This document shows, piece after piece, positions 44,522-52,854 of a stretch of DNA of 64,000 bases. Every line of letters starts with the position of its first letter. Position 1 is the first letter of the stretch. The stretch comes from Rhodoplanes sp963724735. GTDB taxonomy: Bacteria > Pseudomonadota > Alphaproteobacteria > Rhizobiales > Xanthobacteraceae. Under the pieces are notes generated by a model. That model saw only the letters and a list, made by a program, of their open reading frames with translations, searched no databases and had not been told where the DNA came from. Both the position numbers and the translations under genes were made by a program. Location: the NCBI GenBank assembly GCA_963724735.1, contig CAVRVX010000001.1, forward strand, positions 84,788-148,787. Reading direction: 5' to 3'.

Positions 44522-45097
44522 ATGAACGCGCCTGTCACGATGGCTCATTTGTGTGGTCCGCTCGGGCAAGCTCTAGCGGTGATCAACGGCACGACGTGGC
44601 TGTATGAGGGGCAGGAGCGTCGTCGTCCGACGAGCAACGACATTCGATTTTTCTTCGATTTCGGATTGGAGGTGCGGCCGTTTGATCCGTTCAAGGATGG
44701 CGCGCTGAATGAGGGCAGCCTGCGTTCCGTACTCGAACTTGAGGCGTGTCGGTTTCGGGCGCTTGAGGGTCTGTTGATCGGAATGGATTCGGAGCTGGAT
44801 GATGATCTGCGCAGCCGAAGCATGCGCCGCGCCAATCGAGTGTTGACCGATCCGGCCGTTGGTGATTTTGTTGAGAGGCGTTTCCTGAGACCGATCCAAG
44901 ATAAAGCATGGGACTTGGCGGGAGCTCGCCGTCTCGCGCAAACCGAAGAGTTGGCAGCGGTGCGCGTCTTTATGCGATCGTTGATGGACCTCTGCTCCTT
45001 CGATTGGAAGACGACGTTGCGGCTTGGGCGACCGCCCAGGGGCAAAGCTCAGTCGAACGCGCAGTCGCGGTCGACAAGGCTTACAACTCCGGCTTGA
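44522..45097 (+). CDS. Hypothetical protein beside IS3, overlapping the TPR gene
   Basis: 191 residues, family unrecognised. Residues about 38-120 look like a folded domain (DIRFFFDFGLEVRPFDPF, SVLELEACRFRALEGLLIG). The last 45 residues overlap the next gene by 190 bases and are unusually basic. Long overlaps of that size are rare, so a frameshift around 44970-45000 that joined the two genes into one is plausible. It begins 100 bases from the IS3 end. Confidence 0.5.
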   Translation: MNAPVTMAHLCGPLGQALAVINGTTWLYEGQERRRPTSNDIRFFFDFGLEVRPFDPFKDGALNEGSLRSVLELEACRFRALEGLLIGMDSELDDDLRSRSMRRANRVLTDPAVGDFVERRFLRPIQDKAWDLAGARRLAQTEELAAVRVFMRSLMDLCSFDWKTTLRLGRPPRGKAQSNAQSRSTRLTTPA

Positions 45098-46542
45098 TAG
45101 CGGTTCTCGCCACTGCGCTTCATGACGGCGAGGAGAGCAGCGTTCGGGCAAGAGTCTTCTTGGCCAAGAATGTTGAGTGGGATCGCCGATTGGCGACCTA
45201 TCTCGTGGCCCGCTGCGTTCCGATCGGCGCTCGAACAATCGAGCCCGCAAGCGGCGAGCCTGCGGAATTAGGCGCGATCGATATAGTGTCTAAGGTTCGG
45301 TCACGCATCGGCGAGTTGCTCGATGAGTATAAGTCGCGCAAGCGCCGTGAGGGACATCGCCATCGCGGCGAGGCAATTGGCGCCGAGGCATTCGAAGCAT
45401 ACGAATCCGCTCTCAAGCAGATCGACTGGATCGCAGGGCGCTTCGAAAGCGGTCGGGTTGAGGCTGCATGGCAAGATGTCGTGGAGCTTGCAGAGCGCCA
45501 ACTTACCGAGGGCGACCCCGGCAAGTTGGCGATGTCTTTCACCAACGTGGCGACGCGACTTGCGCGTAACGAAGAGGTAGCCTGGGTACTTTGCGAGTTG
45601 GCCGCCGAGTGCGCGCCCGATGATCCGGCGGTGTGGAACGCTCAATCTGAGTTGTTGCGGAGCTTGGGGCAACTGGACGAGGCGCTGGCGGCCTATGATC
45701 GGACGGTAGAGGACTTTCCGGAAAATGCCGTCGCGCGGACCGGCCGGGCGGAGACGCTGCGGGCGCTCGGGCGGTTTGACGAGGCGCTGGCGGCCTATGA
45801 GCGGACGGTGGAGGACTTTCCCCAGAATGCCGTCGCGCGGACCGGGCGGGCGGAGACGCTGCGGGCGCTCGGGCGGTTTGAGGAGGCGCTGGCGGCCTAT
45901 GATCGGACGGTAGAGGACTTTCCGGAAAATGCCGTCGCGCGGAACGGCTACGCTGTCGTTCTCGGAGAACTCGGTAAATTTGATGAGGCTCGAAAGGCTC
46001 TAAGTTGTATCGGGCCGAAGCCTCATTCCTTCGAAGACTGGGTAGGATTGCACATTCTGTGCATGATTGATTTCCGGGAGGGCGTCTCAGAGCAGCTAGC
46101 GCAACGCCTTGAGTTGTTCACTGCCCAGTGTCCTTTTCCGGCGCAAATGCTTTATTTTGAAACAACGTTGGCCGTCGTGCGTATCGCGTTGAAGCGGATG
46201 CGGGAGGCTCGCCGTGATCTCGAAGCGATCGTCGCGCGGCCCGGACTTGGGTTTGAAGAACGAGCGGCGATGAAGCTGATGGAAGCGCATATCGAGGCTG
46301 CCGACGGCAATTTCGACGCTGCACGGGGAAAACTCGCGGAGGCTTCGAACGTTGTCTCCTTTGAGGAGTTCACGCTGCGGCGGCTGAAAAAGGAAATTGA
46401 GCGGCGCTTTGGTCTGGGATCCGAACCGGCGCTCACGCAAGCCGACGAAATCGCAGAATCTGAGAGAACGCTCGGTCGGCTTGAAATGGATTTCTGGGTC
46501 AGCCGCGCTACCGAGACCACTGAACTGCGGCACGCCGCCTAG
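44908..46542 (+). CDS. TPR-repeat protein with three near-identical repeats
   Basis: 544 residues. The first 100 residues carry no known domain, then helical TPR-like material. Three 34-residue TPRs of the form ALAAYDRTVEDFPENAVAR follow at about residues 253-354. The remaining 190 residues are helical. No signal peptide. Function unknown; TPR proteins usually mediate protein contacts. The 5' end is uncertain because of the overlap with the preceding gene and the absence of a strong ribosome-binding site. Confidence 0.6.
   Translation: MGLGGSSPSRANRRVGSGARLYAIVDGPLLLRLEDDVAAWATAQGQSSVERAVAVDKAYNSGLIAVLATALHDGEESSVRARVFLAKNVEWDRRLATYLVARCVPIGARTIEPASGEPAELGAIDIVSKVRSRIGELLDEYKSRKRREGHRHRGEAIGAEAFEAYESALKQIDWIAGRFESGRVEAAWQDVVELAERQLTEGDPGKLAMSFTNVATRLARNEEVAWVLCELAAECAPDDPAVWNAQSELLRSLGQLDEALAAYDRTVEDFPENAVARTGRAETLRALGRFDEALAAYERTVEDFPQNAVARTGRAETLRALGRFEEALAAYDRTVEDFPENAVARNGYAVVLGELGKFDEARKALSCIGPKPHSFEDWVGLHILCMIDFREGVSEQLAQRLELFTAQCPFPAQMLYFETTLAVVRIALKRMREARRDLEAIVARPGLGFEERAAMKLMEAHIEAADGNFDAARGKLAEASNVVSFEEFTLRRLKKEIERRFGLGSEPALTQADEIAESERTLGRLEMDFWVSRATETTELRHAA
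45664..45969 (+). repeat. Three 102-bp tandem repeats inside the TPR gene
   Basis: Units start at 45664, 45766 and 45868. The first two and most of the third are nearly identical at DNA level, with conserved GAGGCGCTGGCGGCCTAT and ACTTTCC blocks. Such identity suggests recent duplication or gene conversion, and copy number may vary between strains. Confidence 0.9.
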
Positions 46543-46573
46543 TCGAATACCCGATTGATCGACCGCTGCCGCC

Positions 46574-46978
46574 CTACACGTTGTCCGCGAGAAACTGCGC
46601 AAACGCGGTGTCCTTGGTGCGGATATGGCGGAGCACCCAGTCGCGCAAGGCGGAGAGGTCGTCGGCGACGAGGGTTCGTTCGCCCGACCCGATGCGCTTC
46701 TGGAAGTCGCGCATCTGTTCCATGAGCTGGTCGTGCTCCGCCTCATGGGCCGGCAAGCCTGGATAGACGTGCTGGCGCATGATGAGCTGCTCGCTCATGA
46801 AATGGATATTCGTGTACTCGACCAGGCCGTCGAGCAGCCGGCTCAGCTGCGCCGGGTCGCGCGCTCCGCGCAACTCGGCCTCGACGGCAAGCAAGAGATC
46901 AATCTGGCCTTGATGCTCGGGGTCCAGTTCAGGCCGGCCGAGGTGGGAGGCGCTTGCGGCCTCAGGGTCCATCGTCAT
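46574..46978 (-). CDS. Bacteriohemerythrin
   Basis: 134 residues. The diiron-ligand pattern of hemerythrin is complete: a histidine in DPEHQGQ, HFMSEQLIM (His and Glu), HEAEHDQLMEQM (two His), and VLRHIRTKDTAF (His and Asp). It binds oxygen reversibly; roles in oxygen sensing or supply are known for the family. The convergent TPR gene ends 31 bases away. Cytoplasmic, no extra domain. Confidence 0.9.
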   Translation of the reverse strand: MTMDPEAASASHLGRPELDPEHQGQIDLLLAVEAELRGARDPAQLSRLLDGLVEYTNIHFMSEQLIMRQHVYPGLPAHEAEHDQLMEQMRDFQKRIGSGERTLVADDLSALRDWVLRHIRTKDTAFAQFLADNV

Positions 46979-47095
46979 CGCTTACCCCTTCGGCGGGCGA
47001 GGCTCGAACGGCGTGTCCCCGCCGGGGATGCAAGAGTAGCCCCGCCGGCCTGGCGCGCAAAGGCACTGCTTTGTCGCGCGAGACTCGCTTGCCCG

Positions 47096-47128
47096 AAAAA
47101 CAAAACCCCACCGCAGGCGGCGGGGGTC
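47096..47128 (-). terminator. Rho-independent terminator downstream of ctrA
   Basis: Minus-strand sequence reads CCCCGCCGC, a short loop, GCGGTGGGG, then TTTTGTTTTT. The stem is GC-rich with one bulge/mismatch, and the T run follows directly. It is about 80 bases after the ctrA stop. Confidence 0.8.
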
Positions 47129-47208
47129 GGATTGCTTCGAGTCGGGAGGAAGAGCCCGTCGGCTCCTGGAAAAATCGGTGTCTCCGCGCCTGGGTCCTTG
47201 CCCTTCGG

Positions 47209-47910
47209 TCACGCTGGAATGCGCGCTTCGTCGTCGCTCGGCTCGCGCAGCACGTAGCCGCGGCCCCAAACGGTTTCGATATAGTTGCGGCCGTTCGAGG
47301 CATTGGCGAGCTTCTTGCGCAGCTTGCAGATGAACACGTCGATGATCTTCAGCTCCGGCTCGTCCATGCCGCCATAGAGGTGATTGAGGAACATCTCCTT
47401 CGTCAGCGTCGTGCCCTTGCGCAGCGAGAGGAGCTCCAGCATCTGGTACTCCTTGCCGGTCAGGTGCACGCGCTGGCCGGTGACCTCCACCGTCTTGGTG
47501 TCGAGATTGACGATGAGGTCGCCGGTCTGGATCACGGACTGGGCATGGCCTTTGGAGCGACGCACGATCGCATGAATGCGGGCGACCAGCTCGTCCTTGT
47601 GGAACGGCTTGGTCATGTAGTCGTCGGCGCCGAAGCCCAGGCCCTTCACCTTGTCTTCAATCCCGGCAAGGCCCGAAAGGATGAGGATGGGCGTCTTCAC
47701 CTTCGAGATGCGAAGCGCCCGCAACACCTCGAAGCCGGACATGTCGGGCAGATTGAGGTCGAGCAGGATGATGTCGTAGTCGTATAGCTTGCCGAGATCG
47801 ACCCCTTCCTCGCCAAGATCGGTCGCGTAGACGTTGAAGCTCTCCGACTTCAGCATTAGCTCGATGGACTGCGCGGTCGCGGCGTCGTCTTCAATCAGCA
47901 GAACGCGCAT
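47209..47910 (-). CDS. ctrA: Cell-cycle response regulator CtrA
   Basis: 233 residues from an ATG at 47910, with AAGGGG upstream. The receiver domain starts MRVLLIEDDAATAQ and has the phospho-acceptor in IILLDLNLPDMSGFE, the T/S region ILSGL and the lysine in YMTKPF. The winged-helix domain contains EYQMLELLSLRKGTTLTKE, GGMDEPELKIIDVFICKLR and WGRGYVLREP. This matches CtrA, the master regulator of the alphaproteobacterial cell cycle, flagella and pili. ChpT, its phosphodonor, is encoded at 40541-41179. Confidence 0.95.
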   Translation of the reverse strand: MRVLLIEDDAATAQSIELMLKSESFNVYATDLGEEGVDLGKLYDYDIILLDLNLPDMSGFEVLRALRISKVKTPILILSGLAGIEDKVKGLGFGADDYMTKPFHKDELVARIHAIVRRSKGHAQSVIQTGDLIVNLDTKTVEVTGQRVHLTGKEYQMLELLSLRKGTTLTKEMFLNHLYGGMDEPELKIIDVFICKLRKKLANASNGRNYIETVWGRGYVLREPSDDEARIPA

Positions 47911-48548
47911 GCCATTCCCCTTCCATGCGAGGTCGGATTGAGGGTGGCCAGCCAGCTCGGCGGCCTTGCCATACGCCTTGGGATCCAACTGATTCGAAAC
48001 GTTAACAAGCGATGCTTAACAAAACATAATTCGTGCATGCAAGGGGGGTCCTGATTTTTTTGCCAGGATCCACATAAATTGCTGACACGAATAAGTTTTT
48101 TACGCACCTGACCCCTCACGTCTCACTTGAGGAACCGGAATTAACCGATTCAAACAACTCACCCCCCGTCAAATGTGAGTCGCGACGTTCAGCCCCAAGG
48201 ACGGTGATGCAATGATTAACGCATCGGGTAAATACAAAGTTAAAGGTTTAGCTTTGGTTTCCGGCAGTTAATCGGTCTGTTGCCGTTTTAGCACAGCATA
48301 TACAAAAAAGCCCCGCAAGCCCTGTCGCGCGAGGATAGAATTGTCAGTAAATAGGCCATTCTGCATTGCCCGGCAGGTGGTTCGGTTCGCGGACGGATAA
48401 GTCTTTCCAACAAATCTTAACCTCACTGGCGTAGAACGCAGTCGAAACTGAAAACTAACACTGTACCGCCACAATTACGTCGGTCGCGCCTGAAAAGGGC
48501 GTCGCTCCAAGCTGAGGTTGCCTTTGGGCTGCTGGGGAGTATGGGTCG
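47911..48548. promoter_or_regulatory. ctrA-fliJ divergent promoter region with CtrA-like half-sites
   Basis: A 640-base gap, AT-rich for this genome. TTAAC, the CtrA half-site core, occurs at 48002, 48016, 48141, 48216 and 48417. The first two are 14 bases apart, not the 11 of the TTAA-N7-TTAA consensus, so these are half-sites only. GANTC methylation sites (GATTC) are at 47991 and 48147. In Caulobacter, ctrA transcription is controlled by CtrA itself and by CcrM methylation of GANTC, so both signals make sense here. No credible gene was seen. Confidence 0.5.
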
Positions 48549-48965
48549 ATGAAGTCGCGCGTATCGATTATTCGGCTGAAGAAATTTCAGGTTGACGAAA
48601 AGCGCCGCAAGGTCGCGCAGATCGAGGCGATGATCGCCGAATTCGAGCGCATCGCGGCTGATCTCGACCGCGAAATCCAGGCCGAGCAGGATCGCACCGG
48701 AATCCATGATCCTGCGCATTTCGCATACTCGACCTATGCCAAGGCGGCGATTGGGCGCAGCGAGAACCTGAAGCGTTCGACCGAGGAGCTGGTCGGTCAG
48801 CTCGAACACGCGCAGGCCGCCTTGCGCAACTCATTCGAGGAGCTGAAAAAGCTTGAATTGCTGGACGAACGCGATCAGACGCGCGAACGCGCCAGCGAGG
48901 GGACGCGCGATCACGTCGAGTTCGATGCGATCGGCGTATTGCGCATGCGCGGCGCGACCAGCTGA
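48549..48965 (+). CDS. fliJ: Flagellar export protein FliJ-like
   Basis: 138 residues of coiled coil: LKKFQVDEKRRKVAQIEAM, a central ALRNSFEELKKLELLDERD and an ending RTRDHVEFDAIGVLRMRG. This pattern is found in the FliJ-like protein that sits beside ctrA in many Hyphomicrobiales. It would act as chaperone/stalk of the flagellar export ATPase. GGGAG precedes the ATG. fliI itself is not in the window. Confidence 0.75.
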   Translation: MKSRVSIIRLKKFQVDEKRRKVAQIEAMIAEFERIAADLDREIQAEQDRTGIHDPAHFAYSTYAKAAIGRSENLKRSTEELVGQLEHAQAALRNSFEELKKLELLDERDQTRERASEGTRDHVEFDAIGVLRMRGATS

Positions 48966-49060
48966 CGCCCACAATCCACGATATTTCACCTTACGGTCGC
49001 CACGCCATCGCGTCATACTCGTCCCTCGCCTGCGGTTCGCGCAGGGCGGGGCCGTTCTGA

Positions 49061-49606
49061 ATGCTCACATCGGCTGAACTCGTGTGGCTCTTGGCCGCGG
49101 TCGCCAAAGGCGACCAGGCGGCGTTCGAGCGACTGTACGTAGCCACGCGTGCGAAACTCTATGGAATCGTGCTCCGTATCTTGCGCCGTCCGGACCTTGC
49201 CAACGAGGTCCTGCAGGAGACCTATTTGAAGATCTGGTCGAGCGCCGGAACATTCGATCCGGCGGTCGCTTCGCCGATCACCTGGATGGCGTCGATCGCC
49301 CGCAATCGCGCCATCGATGTCGTGCGCAGACGAACCGAAACCTCGATCGAGGAGGAACCGGAGGTTATGGCTGTGGCCGCCGAGAGCGCCGATCCCTTGG
49401 CGCGACGCGAAACGAGCGAAGAGCTGAAGCGACTGCTGACTTGCCTCGGGCGGCTCGAAGCGGATCGCCAGAGGCTCGTGCTGCTCGCCTATTACAACGG
49501 TCTGAGCCGCGAGCAACTTGCGCAGCAATTCGACCGGCCGGTCAATACGATCAAGACGCAGTTGCGGCGAGCGCTCGCCGACATTCGGGAGTGCCTGGAT
49601 TCATGA
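49061..49606 (+). CDS. ECF sigma factor
   Basis: 181 residues with sigma-70 region 2 (AAFERLYVATRAKLYGIVLR, ANEVLQETYLKIW, ITWMASIARNRAIDVVRRR) and region 4 (LLAYYNGLSREQLAQQFDRP, VNTIKTQLRRALADIR). It is an extracytoplasmic-function sigma factor of the SigK/RpoE-like type. The stop overlaps the start of the anti-sigma gene (ATGA), so the pair is co-translated. The stimulus is unknown. Confidence 0.92.
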   Translation: MLTSAELVWLLAAVAKGDQAAFERLYVATRAKLYGIVLRILRRPDLANEVLQETYLKIWSSAGTFDPAVASPITWMASIARNRAIDVVRRRTETSIEEEPEVMAVAAESADPLARRETSEELKRLLTCLGRLEADRQRLVLLAYYNGLSREQLAQQFDRPVNTIKTQLRRALADIRECLDS

Positions 49607-50463
49607 CCGCGGACGAGGACAGAGCCGGTCTCGCGGCCGAATATGTGCTTGGCACGCTCGACGTCGCCGAGCGCGAACAGGCCGAGGAGCTAATTCGCTC
49701 CGACCCTGCTTTCGCCGCGATGGTGCAGAGCTGGGAGCGGCGCCTGGGATCTCTGCATGCGATGGTTGATCCGGTGCCGCCGCCTCCCGAACTTTGGGTT
49801 GATCTTCAGCGCCGACTTGGAGAACAGGCGCCCGCTGCCGAGACGCGCCTGCCGGGCTTCTTGGAAGCGCCGACCGCGCGCGTCGAACCGCAACAGCCCA
49901 ATGTGATCGACCTCACCAAGCGGTTGCGCCGCTGGCGCGGCGGGGCGGTCGGGCTCGGCGCGATCGCGGCGGCGCTCGCCGGGCTTGTGGTCATGGCGGC
50001 GGTTGCGCCCGAGCGTCTGCCGCCGCCGCTGCGGCCCAAGTCGAAGATCGAGACGGTGGAAGTGATCCGCGAAGTGGTGCGCACTGCCGAGGTTCCCGCG
50101 GCCAGCCGGTTCGTCGCCGTCCTTCAGAGCGGACCCAACGCGCCGGCTTTCATCATGACAGTCGATCTGGCGCAGCGCAGCCTCACCGTGCGCCGCGTCA
50201 CCGCTGAAGATCAGTCCGGAAAAAGCTACGAGCTCTGGCTGGTCTCGGACCGGTACCCCGCGCCTCGTTCGCTCGGCGTCATCGGCGCTGCTGAGTTCAC
50301 CCAGGTCCCGGCCCTGTCGGCCTATGACCGCAACACGATCGAGGGCGCCACCTTTGCGGTGTCGCTGGAGCCGGAGGGCGGCTCGCCGACCGGGGCGGTG
50401 ACCGGACCGGTCCTGTTTTCCGGAAAGCTCTTGGAAGCGGTGCCGCCGGCGCGCACGCCATGA
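49603..50463 (+). CDS. Anti-sigma factor, RskA-like
   Basis: 286 residues. A cytoplasmic N-terminus with the sigma-binding helices (LAAEYVLGTLDVAEREQAEE, FAAMVQSWERRLG) precedes one membrane segment (VGLGAIAAALAGLVVMAAVA, about residues 107-126). The periplasmic RskA domain has GKSYELWLVSD, APRSLGVIG and a FAVSLEPEGGSPTGAVTGPV ending. It should hold the ECF sigma factor inactive until a periplasmic signal triggers proteolysis. Confidence 0.9.
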   Translation: MTADEDRAGLAAEYVLGTLDVAEREQAEELIRSDPAFAAMVQSWERRLGSLHAMVDPVPPPPELWVDLQRRLGEQAPAAETRLPGFLEAPTARVEPQQPNVIDLTKRLRRWRGGAVGLGAIAAALAGLVVMAAVAPERLPPPLRPKSKIETVEVIREVVRTAEVPAASRFVAVLQSGPNAPAFIMTVDLAQRSLTVRRVTAEDQSGKSYELWLVSDRYPAPRSLGVIGAAEFTQVPALSAYDRNTIEGATFAVSLEPEGGSPTGAVTGPVLFSGKLLEAVPPARTP

Positions 50464-50610
50464 CCGCGGCGCGGGGCCGACGTCGTGATCCAGATTCTTG
50501 TGGAAGCGAGAACCGCGCCTCGCCGAATCAGCTCGATTATGACGTCAATCCAGCCGGTTAGCGACGCGACTTGCGGACAACGGGTCGCGCGCGATAGAAC
50601 CGGCGTTGCG

Positions 50611-50805
50611 TCAGCGCGAAGCGGTTGGGCTTCCCGTGGGAAGGGTCTGTCCGATCTGAACGACGCCATAGCCGTTCATATCGTCGGTGGCTCGGGCGGT
50701 GATCCCGATCAGCATGATGATGAGCGACGCCAGCAGCGCGGCTACGACGACTTTGACGTGACTGATACGGTCGCGCGCGGCGACCGCCGGTGCGTTGCTG
50801 CTCAT
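50611..50805 (-). CDS. Small single-pass membrane protein
   Basis: 64 residues from an ATG at 50805 (MSSNAPAVAARDRISHVK). One hydrophobic segment, VVVAALLASLIIMLIGI, is followed by a short periplasmic or extracellular tail. Convergent with the anti-sigma gene. Unknown function; small proteins of this layout are common in Hyphomicrobiales. Confidence 0.5.
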   Translation of the reverse strand: MSSNAPAVAARDRISHVKVVVAALLASLIIMLIGITARATDDMNGYGVVQIGQTLPTGSPTASR

Positions 50806-51171
50806 GGTACGACCCCACATGATCGAACCTTGGTCGCCGCAACGTGCGACCCGGTTCAATCCCTCTTAACGCGGTTTACGAGTAAAATTCACGACTTTGC
50901 CCCGTGCGAACCAAGCAACGGCCAGAGCTTGAAAAGGTTCTGCGACGCGGCATCACGTTGCTGTGAAAGCCTGTTTCGGTGTCCGGCTGCTCCTCGCCAC
51001 TGCGCCGCCCGCATGATCGGCAAAGTTCTGCGTCAATAATCGGTAAAATAGAACAGGAGGAATTACCTGTCGTCGCATGCAACATGACAGAAATTTAATG
51101 TTTACATAAGTGTAACTTGCCGCTCCCGTTTCATTGACTTAGCGTCTCCGCCTCAATCCGAGGAGGCACGC
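50806..51171. promoter_or_regulatory. Promoter region of the Spy-like gene
   Basis: 366 bases upstream of the Spy-like gene and its divergent neighbour. AT-rich from about 51050. A perfect dyad TTACA-TAAG-TGTAA at 51102-51115 lies 57 bases before the ATG and may be an operator. No gene supported. Confidence 0.4.
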
Positions 51172-52263
51172 ATGTGGAAATCGATGCTCGCAGGCACGGT
51201 CGCGCTTGCGCTGATGGGTTCGGGGGCGGCGTTTGCGCAACAGCGTCCGGAGAGCAGGCCCGCTCAACCATCGCCGGCCGCGCCGGCTCCCCAAGCCGCC
51301 CCACAACAGCCGGGACAGCCGAGCCCCTCAAATCAACAGCAGGCGAGCGCTGATCCCCAGGCGGTGGCCGATGGGCGCCTTTCGAGTTTGCGCTCTCGCC
51401 TGGCGCTGACTCCGGACCAGGAGAAGAACTGGCCCGCTTTCGAACAGGCCTATCGCGAGTTTGTGCGGCTTCGTTCCGAGCGCTGGCGAGACCTGCGCGC
51501 CCAGCAGCGCAGCGATAATCCGGTCGAGAATTTCCAGGCGTGGGCAGACTTTGCGAGCCGCCGGGTCAACGGCATGAAGCGGCTCGCGGACGCCGCGCTG
51601 CCGCTGTACCAGAGCCTCGATCAAAACCAGCAACGGCGCTTCGTCGATCAGATCTACGATTGGCATCCGCGCCTGGCTCGTCTCAACGATCGGTTCGCCT
51701 CGCGCTCGGGTGACGAAGGCTGGCAGGGGCGAGGCTATGGGCCTGGTCCAGGGCGAGGCATGGGTCCCCATTGGGGCTGGCGCGGTCGGGGCGATGATGA
51801 CGACCACGACCGAGGCTACGGCCCTGGTCCAGGGCGAGGCATGGGTCCCCACTGGGGCTGGCGCGGTCGGGGCGATGATGACGACTACGACTACGACCGA
51901 GGCTACGGCCCTGGTCCCGGACGAGGCATGGGTCCCCACTGGGGCTGGCGCGGTCGGGATGATGATGACGACTACGGCCGAGGCTACGGCCCTGGTCCCG
52001 GACGAGGCATGGGCCCACATGGGGGCTGGCGCGGCCGAGACGACGACGAATACTACAGCCGCGGCTACGGACCTGGTCCCGGGCGAGGCATGGGTCCCCA
52101 TTGGGGCTGGCGCGGCGGCGACGATAATGGGCGCGCGTGCGGGGGAGGGCCCGCGCAAAGAATGGATGGACGCGGCGGATGGTGCGACCGCGATCTCGAC
52201 GGGCGGAACTCCGATCGCCGAGGCGGCGATTGGGGCGGTCAGCCCGACGAGGAACGGCTCTAA
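51172..52263 (+). CDS. Spy/CpxP-like LTXXQ periplasmic protein with glycine-rich repeats
   Basis: 363 residues. GAGGAGG precedes the ATG; signal peptide ends at AAFAQ. A Q/P-rich linker (residues 25-65) precedes a helical region containing LALTPDQEKNWPAFEQAY, the LTxxQ-type motif, with WRDLRAQQRSDNPVENFQAW. From residue 188 five repeats of GYGPGPGRGMGPHWGWRGR separated by runs of aspartate end the protein. LTXXQ proteins are periplasmic chaperones. The histidine/aspartate-rich tail could bind metal. An ECF sigma/anti-sigma pair lies upstream and may control it (inference). Confidence 0.75.
   Translation: MWKSMLAGTVALALMGSGAAFAQQRPESRPAQPSPAAPAPQAAPQQPGQPSPSNQQQASADPQAVADGRLSSLRSRLALTPDQEKNWPAFEQAYREFVRLRSERWRDLRAQQRSDNPVENFQAWADFASRRVNGMKRLADAALPLYQSLDQNQQRRFVDQIYDWHPRLARLNDRFASRSGDEGWQGRGYGPGPGRGMGPHWGWRGRGDDDDHDRGYGPGPGRGMGPHWGWRGRGDDDDYDYDRGYGPGPGRGMGPHWGWRGRDDDDDYGRGYGPGPGRGMGPHGGWRGRDDDEYYSRGYGPGPGRGMGPHWGWRGGDDNGRACGGGPAQRMDGRGGWCDRDLDGRNSDRRGGDWGGQPDEERL
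51733..52119 (+). repeat. Five near-identical repeats coding GYGPGPGRGMGPHWGWRGR
   Basis: Units of 81-87 bases start at 51733, 51814, 51901, 51982 and 52063. They code for a glycine/tryptophan/histidine block joined by acidic linkers. Because the repeat length is a multiple of three, other frames also stay open across it; those frames are not genes. Confidence 0.85.
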
Positions 52264-52356
52264 GCATCCGAAGGTTTCCGAGAGACGGTTTGTCGTCTTT
52301 GGCTAGGCTAGGCGGTCGTCTGCAAGTCCCCCATGCCCCCAGAGATCGCTTGGCCG

Positions 52357-52395
52357 CGCAGGCCGCCGAGTTCGCTCGGTGGCCTGCGTCTTTTT
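52357..52395 (+). terminator. Rho-independent terminator of the Spy-like gene
   Basis: CGCAGGCCGCCGAG (52357-52370), loop TTCG, then CTCGGTGGCCTGCG (52375-52388), one G-T pair, followed by TCTTTTT. An extra-stable UUCG tetraloop. A textbook terminator 94 bases after the stop codon. Confidence 0.92.
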
Positions 52396-52529
52396 GCGCG
52401 TCCGGTGCTGTGCCGCGCCGACCGTCACTTGATTGACATGACCAGTCGGACTTGGCTGCGCCGATATCGAGCCTATATCGCAGCGTGATCGCCAGCCGAT
52501 GGATGAGGCGCTGCCGACGACTCAAGCGG

Positions 52530-52636
52530 AGCTCGTTTCTGGACACTCAAGGGGAACGCGTTTCTGGAAACGGCCGGCAAGTGAAGCTCGTTTCTGGACA
52601 CGGCCGACGGCTCACGTGGAGCTCGTTTCTGGACAC
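52530..52636. repeat. Direct repeats of AGCTCGTTTCTGGACAC upstream of tRNA-Lys
   Basis: Three exact copies of the 17-base sequence start at 52530, 52585 and 52620, with a degenerate copy (CGTTTCTGGAAAC) around 52559. Spacers are rich in CGGCC and CGACGG. They lie 48-150 bases before the tRNA gene. They may be integrase-type recognition sites, a regulatory array or a passive repeat. Confidence 0.6.
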
Positions 52637-52683
52637 GGGGCGGCCTGTTTGCTAAGGACGCGCGCCGTTCGCTCCGGGCGTGC

Positions 52684-52759
<76 letters not shown>

Positions 52760-52854
52760 AAATTAGCAAATATAAGTCAGTCAGTTAAACGGTTCGTGTG
52801 GAGCGGGGCCGGGACCCTCGTAGGCGATGCTCGGCAGTTTTTAGGCGCGGTAGG

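Noticed and set aside
48001..48020. A full CtrA box TTAA-N7-TTAA
   Set aside because: The two TTAAC sites are 14 bases apart rather than 11, so only half-sites can be claimed.
48268..48474. A 68-codon minus-strand frame in the ctrA-fliJ gap
   Set aside because: No ribosome-binding site, basic composition, no similarity; the region is better explained as promoter DNA.
51710..52306. A 198-codon frame with repeats of EATALVQGEAWVP
   Set aside because: It is an alternative frame of the repeat tail of the Spy-like gene, kept open because the repeat length is a multiple of three.
52530..52636. Short direct repeats considered as a CRISPR array
   Set aside because: Only three to four copies, irregular spacing, no cas genes and repeats too short.
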